Under the pieces are notes generated by a model. The model saw only the letters and a program-made list of their open reading frames with translations, did not search any database and was not told the DNA's origin. The position numbers and the translations under genes are program-made. 64,000 nucleotides of DNA, taken from Methylobacterium sp. PvR107. Lineage in GTDB: Bacteria > Pseudomonadota > Alphaproteobacteria > Rhizobiales > Beijerinckiaceae. How positions within the stretch are numbered: position 1 is the first letter of the stretch; every line of letters starts with the position of its first letter. Below, piece by piece: positions 58,034 through 64,000 of the stretch. The stretch is from assembly GCF_017833295.1 (NCBI RefSeq), contig NZ_JAFIBW010000001.1:4305501-4369500 (forward strand). Reading direction: 5' to 3'.

Positions 58034-59461
58034 ATGACCTCGTCCGCCCCAACCGACCCGAACGCCGCCCGGACACCCCGCCGGATGCCATCCGTCGAGC
58101 GCTTGGTCGGCGGGGCGCCGGCGTCCGAACTGGAGGCCTATGGGCGGACAGCCTTCACCGACGCGATCCGGGCCGTGCTGGCCGGCCTCCGCGGCGAGGG
58201 TGGCCCGGTGCCGGAGGCGCCGGAGATCCGGGCTGCCGCGTGCGCGCGCCTCGCCGCCGAGAGACGCCCCTCCCTGCGGCCCGTGTTCAACCTCACCGGG
58301 ACCGTGCTCCACACCAATCTGGGTCGCGCCCTGCTGCCGCGCTCGGCCGCCGAGGCGGTGGCCGCCGTGATGGTGCAGGCGAGCAACCTGGAATTCGATC
58401 TCGGAACCGGGGCCCGGGGCGAGCGGGACGACCACGTCGAGGGCCTGATCTGCCGCCTCACTGGTGCCGAAGCCGCGGTGGTGGTGAACAACAACGCGGC
58501 CGCGGTCCTGCTGGTGCTGAACGCGCTCGCCATGCGCAAGGAGGTGGTGGTCTCGCGCGGAGAACTCGTAGAGATCGGAGGCTCCTTCCGGGTGCCGGAC
58601 GTCATGATCCGCGCCGGATGTCGTCTCCGCGAGGTCGGCACCACGAACCGCACGCATCTGGGCGATTACGCGGACGCGATCGGCCCGCGCACCGGCTTGG
58701 TGATGAAGGTGCATCCGAGCAATTACGCGATCGCGGGCTTCACCGCCGCCGCCGACCCGGCCGCCCTGTACGCCCTCTGCCGCGAGCGCGGCGTGCCGCT
58801 TGCCGACGATCTCGGCAGCGGCAGCCTCGTCGATCTCGCGGCCTACGGCCTTCCGCCCGAGCCCACCGTGCGGGCGGCCCTGGCGCGGGCCGACGTGGTG
58901 ACGTTCAGCGGCGACAAGCTCCTCGGTGCGGTCCAATGCGGCATCGTGGCCGGCCGGAAGGATCTGATCGCCCGCGTGCGCAAGAACCCGCTGAAGCGGG
59001 CCTTGCGCGTCGACAAGATGACCTACGCGGCCCTTGAAGCCGTGCTGCGCCTCTATTTGCACCCTGAGCGGTTGCGAGCAGAGCTGCCGACCCTGCGGCT
59101 GCTGACCCGCGACCGTGCGGCGATCGCCGAGCAGGCGGAGCGGCTCGCGCCCGCGGTGGCGCAGCGGCTCGCCGGCAGCGCGACAGTTACGGTGGCAGCC
59201 TGCATCAGCCAGATCGGCTCCGGTGCCCTGCCGGTCGAGACGCTGCCCAGCGCCGCCCTGGTTCTCCATCCGGTTCCGGGGGACGGACCGGGCCGGCGCG
59301 GCGCCGGCGGTCGATGCATGCGACTGGCCGAGCGCCTGCGCGGGCTGCCGATGCCGGTGATCGGCCGGATCAGCGACGACACGATCGTCCTCGATCTCCG
59401 GACCCTCGAGGACGAGACCGGCCTCCTCGACACCCTCGCGGCGCTCGCATCGTCAAAATAG
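58034..59461 (+). CDS. selA: L-seryl-tRNA(Sec) selenium transferase
   Basis: A 475-residue PLP enzyme that turns Ser-tRNA(Sec) into Sec-tRNA(Sec) using selenophosphate. [46 protein letters not shown] and the PLP Lys in [15 protein letters not shown] are the family marks, in order. The ATG at 58034 begins the conserved head region (PSVERLV at residue 18). No selB or tRNA-Sec gene is in the window. The formate-dehydrogenase-like protein at the right end has no in-frame TGA, so the Sec-containing target must lie elsewhere. Confidence 0.96.
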   Translation: MTSSAPTDPNAARTPRRMPSVERLVGGAPASELEAYGRTAFTDAIRAVLAGLRGEGGPVPEAPEIRAAACARLAAERRPSLRPVFNLTGTVLHTNLGRALLPRSAAEAVAAVMVQASNLEFDLGTGARGERDDHVEGLICRLTGAEAAVVVNNNAAAVLLVLNALAMRKEVVVSRGELVEIGGSFRVPDVMIRAGCRLREVGTTNRTHLGDYADAIGPRTGLVMKVHPSNYAIAGFTAAADPAALYALCRERGVPLADDLGSGSLVDLAAYGLPPEPTVRAALARADVVTFSGDKLLGAVQCGIVAGRKDLIARVRKNPLKRALRVDKMTYAALEAVLRLYLHPERLRAELPTLRLLTRDRAAIAEQAERLAPAVAQRLAGSATVTVAACISQIGSGALPVETLPSAALVLHPVPGDGPGRRGAGGRCMRLAERLRGLPMPVIGRISDDTIVLDLRTLEDETGLLDTLAALASSK

Positions 59462-59603
59462 TGAGTCACGATCCTAGCCGGGTTGTTAGGAAATCGTGAC
59501 GCTCGGCCGGACCTTGTGCGCCGGCTTCGCGTGTTATGGTATCATGACAGACCCGCGGTCGCGGTCGAGAGTGGCGGTGCCTGGACCGCGATGGGCGAAC
59601 GAT

Positions 59604-60074
59604 ATGGCGTACACTGCCGACACGTTAGAGGCGGAGCGAGAGTCGGACCCGCTCCTTCTGGATAACCAGCTTTGCTACGCGCTCTATGCGGCCGCGCACC
59701 GGATGACCAAGTCCTACCGCCCGTTCCTGGAGCGGCTCGGCTTGACCTATCCGCAATACCTCGTCCTCCTGGTCCTGTGGGAGCAGGACGGCGTCACGGT
59801 CTCCGAGATCGGCCGGCGGCTGCGGCTCGATTCCGGCACCCTGACGCCGGTGCTGAAGCGGCTGGAGAGCGCGGGCTTCCTGCTTCGCACCCGCCGGCAG
59901 TCCGACGAGCGCGAGGTCGAGATCGCGCTGACGCCCAAGGGCTCGGCGCTGCGCTCCGAGGCCGTATCCGTCCGCGAGAGCGTGATGTGCCAGCTCGAAC
60001 TCAGCGAGCCGGAGATCCGCGCCCTGCGCAAGGACCTCAGCCTCGTCATCGACCGCCTGAGCGTGGGCGAGTGA
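59604..60074 (+). CDS. MarR-family peroxide sensor, OhrR-like
   Basis: A 156-residue winged-helix regulator. LLDNQLCYALYAAAHRMTKS (Cys24) is the reactive-cysteine segment of OhrR, which senses organic hydroperoxides. LGLTYPQYLVLLVLWEQDGV and GTLTPVLKRLESAGFLLRTR carry the DNA-recognition helix. OhrR usually represses ohr, but no ohr gene is adjacent. I chose the ATG at 59604; the longer upstream frame has an unlikely sequence. It is convergent with the pentapeptide gene, 31 bases apart. Confidence 0.85.
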   Translation: MAYTADTLEAERESDPLLLDNQLCYALYAAAHRMTKSYRPFLERLGLTYPQYLVLLVLWEQDGVTVSEIGRRLRLDSGTLTPVLKRLESAGFLLRTRRQSDEREVEIALTPKGSALRSEAVSVRESVMCQLELSEPEIRALRKDLSLVIDRLSVGE

Positions 60075-60105
60075 CGGCTCCGCGCGGCGGCCTCGCAGCC
60101 GCCCA

Positions 60106-61467
60106 TTATCGCCGCAGGCGATTGCCCAGGACGAAGCCGTAAAGCCCCATCAGGATGATGCCGACCGCGCCCTCGAGGCCGACCAGCAGGTTGGTGACGC
60201 GGCCGGTGGGCTTCAGACCGATCTCCGGCGGGTTCGCGGTCATCATGTTGAGCGCGCTGTAGCTCAGGAGATCGAGGGGATTGTAGGTCGGGCCCGCCTC
60301 CGGCCCGTCCAGGATGAACAGGCCGCCGGTCAGCCCGTAGAGGCCCGCGAACACGACGATCAGCAGGGCGAAGGCCCGGGCGATGCGCGACAGGCTCTCG
60401 CCGTAATCGCACAGCCACTCCACGAAGCGGTCGGCGGTCCAGCGATAGCCGTGCCTCAGAACGCCGTTCCAGTCCCGCTCGGTCCAGGCGGCAAGCGCCT
60501 GCCGCCCGGCATGGAAACGGCCCATCCGGCGGCCTCGCTTGTAGGCCCAGCTCGCCGCGTCGTGGTTGCCGATGCTCTTCCAGTTCTGCTCCAGGGCCAG
60601 ATAGCTCGCTTGTGCGGCTTCATAGGTGCCGGCCAGCTCCTCGCCGACCGAACCGCCGAGCTGCTCGACGCTCATCCGCGTGCCGTTCAGCCACGCGCCG
60701 GAGAAGCGGGCGTGCCGGAGGCTGCAGGTCGCGAGATTCAAGCGCACCAGATCGGTATCGGACAGATCAGCGCCCGACAGATCGGCCCCGTCGAGCTTCG
60801 CCCCGGTAAAGTTCGCCCCCCGCAACCGCGAGCCCGTCAAGCTCGCCTTCGTCAGGCTGGCGCCGGTGAAATCCGCGTGGGTGAGGTTGGCGTCCGCGAG
60901 CTTGGCCTCGTCCAGGCGGGCCTCGCGGAACACCGTGTCGTCGGCGTCCGCCCCGGAAAAATTCGCGCCCCAGAGATCGGCGCCCGCGAAATCCGCCCCG
61001 TCGAGGAGCGCGCCGGACAGGTCGGCGAAACGCATCGCGGCCTGACCGAAGCGGGCATCCTCCAGCATGGCGCCGACGAACTTCACTTGGCCCGCGACGG
61101 TCCCGGTGAAATCAGCGCCCGACAGGTCCGCCTCGGAGAGGTCGGCCTCCTCCAGAATCGCGCCCGTGAAGCGGGTCGAGCGCCCGACCGCGCCGCCGAG
61201 CTTGGCCCGGCGCAGGTTGGCGCCGGTGAGGTCGGCCTCCTCCATTCGGGCTCCGGAGAGATCGGCCTCGGCGAGCGGAAGGCCGCCGGACTCGGGATCG
61301 GCGGCGCCCGCCTCCGAGGCCAGCACATCCGGACACGCCTGCAGAAGCGAGAGATCTTGCCCCGGCGCCTGCAGGGGCGTCCCGCTCGCGATCCGATCCA
61401 GGAGGTCGAGCAGACGCGGATCCGCAAGGGCGTCTGGTCGCGCGTCGGGTGGGGTCGCTTGGTCCAT
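60106..61467 (-). CDS. Pentapeptide-repeat protein fused to a two-helix ion-channel-like domain
   Basis: A 453-residue protein. Residues about 60-260 are a pentapeptide-repeat solenoid, in A(D/N)LxX units such as LAEADLSGARMEEADLTGAN. A helical linker follows (residues 270-350). The C-terminal 110 residues contain two hydrophobic helices flanking SYSALNMMTANPPEIGLKPTG, an Ion_trans_2-like pore layout but without a canonical potassium filter. Such fusions are known in bacteria with unclear roles. A ligand-gated or mechanosensitive channel is a guess. It is divergent from nothing close; the minus-strand formate-dehydrogenase-like gene stands upstream, separated by 45 bases. Confidence 0.78.
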   Translation of the reverse strand: MDQATPPDARPDALADPRLLDLLDRIASGTPLQAPGQDLSLLQACPDVLASEAGAADPESGGLPLAEADLSGARMEEADLTGANLRRAKLGGAVGRSTRFTGAILEEADLSEADLSGADFTGTVAGQVKFVGAMLEDARFGQAAMRFADLSGALLDGADFAGADLWGANFSGADADDTVFREARLDEAKLADANLTHADFTGASLTKASLTGSRLRGANFTGAKLDGADLSGADLSDTDLVRLNLATCSLRHARFSGAWLNGTRMSVEQLGGSVGEELAGTYEAAQASYLALEQNWKSIGNHDAASWAYKRGRRMGRFHAGRQALAAWTERDWNGVLRHGYRWTADRFVEWLCDYGESLSRIARAFALLIVVFAGLYGLTGGLFILDGPEAGPTYNPLDLLSYSALNMMTANPPEIGLKPTGRVTNLLVGLEGAVGIILMGLYGFVLGNRLRR

Positions 61468-61512
61468 GATCGTTCCTTGCCGGAAGGAGCGACCGCGCGC
61501 CAGACGCTCCTC

Positions 61513-63831
61513 TCAGCCTAAGCCGGCCGCTGCGGTCACCCGGACGGTGATCGCCTTGGCGGCGGGCGTCTTGGACTGCTCGTCATAGTGCCAGAGCGGC
61601 AGCAGGACGTTCAACTCAGGGTAGTAGCCGCCGCAATTCCCTTCCGGGATGTCGTAGGCCACGACCCGAAGCCCACCGACACGCCGCGGAACCGAGTCGT
61701 CGGCCTCGGTCTCCACGTCGACGCCGCCACCGTCCTTCAGTCCAAGCCGGGCGATGTCCTGCCGGTTCATGAACAGCACCGAGCGGGTGCCCTTCACGCC
61801 GCGGAAGCGGTCGTCGTAGCCATAGACCGTGGTGTTGAACTGGTCGTTCGACCGGAGGGTGATCAGGTCGAGCACGTCTGGGCCGCGGGCCGGCAGGTCC
61901 GGGTCGGCCTCCAGGCCGGCCGGCACGGCGAAGTTCGCCTTACCGTTCTCCGTTTCCCACTTCCGGTCGCGGGCGCCCAGGGGCTTGGTCAGGCCGCCGG
62001 GCTGGAACATCCGACCGTTCAGGTCCTGGAACACCTTGGGGTACGTGGCCTCGATCGCCGCACGCACCCGGCCGTAATCGCCGACCCAGGAATCCCAGTC
62101 GACGCGCGGATTCGGCGGCAGGGTCGCCTTGGCGATCTCCGCCACGATCCAGGGCTCCGAGCGCACGTGCGGTCCGACCGGGTCTGACACACCCCGGGAG
62201 CCGTGAAAGCGCGCAGTCGAATCCTCCATCGAGACCGCCTGCGGGCCGCTCGCCTGCCGGTCGATCTCGATGCGGCCGAGGCAGGGCAGGATGTAGGCCA
62301 CCGCCCCGTTCACGAGATGCGAGCGGTTGAGCTTGGTCGAGATCTGGACGGTCAGCCGCTGCCGGAGCCAAGCCGGCTCCATACGGCCGGTATCGGGGAC
62401 CGCGCGCAGGAAGTTGCCGCCCAGCCCGATGAAGGCCTGCACGCTGCCGTCGAGGATGCCCTCGCAGGTCTCGACGGTGTTGAGCCCCTTCTCCCGCGGC
62501 GGCTCGAAATCGTAGAGCTCCTTGAGCTTGTCGAGGGGTGCCAGTTCCGGTTTCTCGGTGATGCCGACCGTGCGCTGACCCTGCACGTTGGAATGGCCGC
62601 GCACGGGGCAGATCCCGGCTCCGGGTTTCCCGATATTTCCGCGCAGGAGCAGCAGGTTGACCAGCATCCGCACGGTTTCGGTGCCCTTGCGGTGCTGCGT
62701 GAGACCCATCCCGTAGATGCCGATCACCGCCTTGGCGCGGGCGTAGGCTGCAGCCGCCGCCTCCAAGGCGGCTCGAGTCAGGCCGGAGCGTCGCTCCAGC
62801 GCGGCCCAGTCCTGCCCGTCGCAGAAGGCGACGAAATCGTCGAATCCGTGGGTGTGCTCGGCGATGAAGGCGTGATCGAGCACGCCGGTCCGTCCGGCAG
62901 CCGACGCCGCCCTGTCCAGGGCGAGCAGCGCCTTGCACAGGCCGGTGATCGCCGCCAGATCCCCGCCCGCCTTCACCTGATGGTACTGGGTCGAGATCTT
63001 CGTGGAGGACCGCGTCAGCATCTCCACCGGCGATTGCGGATTGGTGAAATGCTCCAGCCCGCGCTCGCGCAGCGGGTTGAAGGTGATGATCTGCGCGCCG
63101 CGGCGCCGTGCCTCTTGGAGCGGGTGGAGCATCCGCGGCGCGTTCGAGCCGACATTCTGGCCGAAGAAGAAAATCAGGTCGGTGTCCTCGAAATCCTCGA
63201 GGAGCACCGTGCCCACGGGCGCACCGATCGACTGGGGCAGTGCCACCGAGGTCGGCTCGTGGCACATGTTGGAGGAATCCGGCAGGTTGTTGTTGCCGTA
63301 GAGACGCGCCAGCAGCGCCCACATGTAGCTGGTCTCGAGGGAGGCCCGGCCCGAGGCGTAGAACACGACCGATTTCGGGTCGGCCGCACGCAGGGCCTTC
63401 AGCTCCCGCCCGATCTCCGCCATCGCCTCGGCCCACGAGACGGGGCGGTAGCGATCGGTCTCGGGATCGTAGCGCAGGGGCTGGGTGAGGCGACCCTGCT
63501 CCTCCAGGGCGTAATCGCTCCAGCCGAGCAGCTCGGTGACGGTGTGGGCCGCGAAGAAGTCCGGGGTCGCGCGCCGCCGTGTCTGCTCCCAGGCGGTCGC
63601 CTTGGCGCCGTTCTCGCAATACTCGAAGGCGAGCGGCTTGGCGGGCTTCGCCCAGGCGCAGGACACGCACATGAAACCGTCCGGCTTGTTTTGCTTCAGC
63701 AGCATCGCCGAACCGGTGACCGGCACACCCTCGCGGGTCAGGATCTCGACGAGGGAGCGCGCCGAGCCCCAGCCGCCCGCCGGGCCTTCATAAGGCTCGA
63801 TCCGTACGTCGCCGGTTTCCTGCTCTGCCAT
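61513..63831 (-). CDS. YdeP-family molybdopterin oxidoreductase (formate-dehydrogenase-4-like)
   Basis: A 772-residue molybdopterin-dependent oxidoreductase. The N-terminal Fe-S loop has MCVSCAWAKP and FEYCENGAK (three Cys), and the pterin-binding segments are FFFGQNVGSNAPRMLHPL and RNGNIGKPG-like RGNIGKPGAG. Position equivalent to the catalytic Sec/Cys reads NMCHEPTSVA, as in YdeP-type proteins. In Methylobacterium extorquens a similar protein is described as a fourth formate dehydrogenase (fdh4A), so a role in formate oxidation is possible but not certain. No Sec codon is present. It is divergent from the next gene. Confidence 0.8.
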   Translation of the reverse strand: MAEQETGDVRIEPYEGPAGGWGSARSLVEILTREGVPVTGSAMLLKQNKPDGFMCVSCAWAKPAKPLAFEYCENGAKATAWEQTRRRATPDFFAAHTVTELLGWSDYALEEQGRLTQPLRYDPETDRYRPVSWAEAMAEIGRELKALRAADPKSVVFYASGRASLETSYMWALLARLYGNNNLPDSSNMCHEPTSVALPQSIGAPVGTVLLEDFEDTDLIFFFGQNVGSNAPRMLHPLQEARRRGAQIITFNPLRERGLEHFTNPQSPVEMLTRSSTKISTQYHQVKAGGDLAAITGLCKALLALDRAASAAGRTGVLDHAFIAEHTHGFDDFVAFCDGQDWAALERRSGLTRAALEAAAAAYARAKAVIGIYGMGLTQHRKGTETVRMLVNLLLLRGNIGKPGAGICPVRGHSNVQGQRTVGITEKPELAPLDKLKELYDFEPPREKGLNTVETCEGILDGSVQAFIGLGGNFLRAVPDTGRMEPAWLRQRLTVQISTKLNRSHLVNGAVAYILPCLGRIEIDRQASGPQAVSMEDSTARFHGSRGVSDPVGPHVRSEPWIVAEIAKATLPPNPRVDWDSWVGDYGRVRAAIEATYPKVFQDLNGRMFQPGGLTKPLGARDRKWETENGKANFAVPAGLEADPDLPARGPDVLDLITLRSNDQFNTTVYGYDDRFRGVKGTRSVLFMNRQDIARLGLKDGGGVDVETEADDSVPRRVGGLRVVAYDIPEGNCGGYYPELNVLLPLWHYDEQSKTPAAKAITVRVTAAAGLG

Positions 63832-63985
63832 GCCGTCCTCCCATCCGGCACGCTAGTGACCGGACGAGGGGAACGCGCGAGCCAGGAAACGGATCACGGG
63901 CGCGTCACTGCGGCCGGGCCGGCTTTTCTTAGGGATGTGCCGGATCTAACGTCGGCTCGTACACATCAGTACTGAGGAGGACATC

Positions 63986-64000
63986 GTGGCCAGCGTCGAC
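63986..64000 (+). CDS. First five codons of a further gene, cut by the window edge
   Basis: GAGGAGG at 63974-63980 precedes a GTG at 63986 by 5 bases, and the frame GTG-GCC-AGC-GTC-GAC (MASVD) runs off the right end. The strong ribosome site is the main support. The product cannot be told. It is divergent from the formate-dehydrogenase-like gene. Confidence 0.4.

Noticed and set aside
57836..59269. N-terminal extension of the manC frame to 59269
   Set aside because: It runs antisense through selA; the conserved ManC start and ribosome site are at 57835.

Overview
The window is a GC-rich bacterial chromosome segment (coding regions roughly 68-72% GC by eye) from an alphaproteobacterium, most likely Methylobacterium or a close relative. 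The reasons are a phaR-phaA-phaB polyhydroxybutyrate locus, a glnB-DUF2735-glnII-glnA nitrogen cluster with both GSI and GSII, the tandem of a cold-shock gene with a DUF6481 gene, the order tig-clpP-clpX-lon, a YdeP-type formate-dehydrogenase-like protein, and several tiny proteins that resemble Methylobacterium lineage-specific genes. This placement is from family recognition, not from a database search.

Layout. 1-5.8 kb: start of a probable membrane sensor, a divergent PEP-carboxylase-like gene, two coupled envelope genes, a secreted helix-hairpin-helix protein and rpmF. 5.9-8.9 kb: PHB regulator phaR, divergent from phaA-phaB. 9.2-15.6 kb: small envelope proteins, a secreted glycerophosphodiesterase, a YddG-like exporter and a coupled pair of STELLO-like and unknown large genes. 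16.3-26 kb: a winged-helix/ATPase regulator, an AraC regulator and a minus-strand operon for a PaoABC-type molybdenum aldehyde/xanthine oxidoreductase, bracketed by two VOC proteins, one carrying a Tat-like signal. 26.5-31.8 kb: a cyclic-nucleotide-domain flavoprotein without redox cysteines, groES-groEL with a CIRCE operator, and rsgA. 31.8-36.6 kb: an accessory stretch of tiny genes, cspA-DUF6481, an AT-rich island and a decayed IS481 transposase next to tRNA-Val. 36.6-44 kb: an Asp/Glu racemase-like gene, the protein quality-control cluster (lon, clpX, clpP, tig read right to left) and tRNA-Leu. 44-51 kb: a multicopper-oxidase-like protein lacking most copper ligands, NAD(P)HX repair, and nitrogen assimilation. 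51-64 kb: small metabolic genes, RNase D, an SDR/hydrolase pair, manC, selA, ohrR, a pentapeptide-repeat channel-like protein, the formate-dehydrogenase-like protein and the first codons of one more gene.

How the genes work together. PhaR probably senses PHB and controls the divergent phaAB promoter region. HrcA (not in the window) should repress groESL through CIRCE. PII (GlnB) and a sigma-54 promoter ahead of glnII point to NtrC-type nitrogen control of two glutamine synthetases. The Fe-S, FAD and Mo subunits of the oxidoreductase are coupled by overlapping or nearly touching frames. No rRNA, CRISPR array, intact transposon or prophage is visible. The most unusual content is the STELLO-like pair, the flavoprotein without its dithiol, the copper-ligand-poor oxidase, the divergent PEPC, and the small-gene island at 31.8-36.6 kb.
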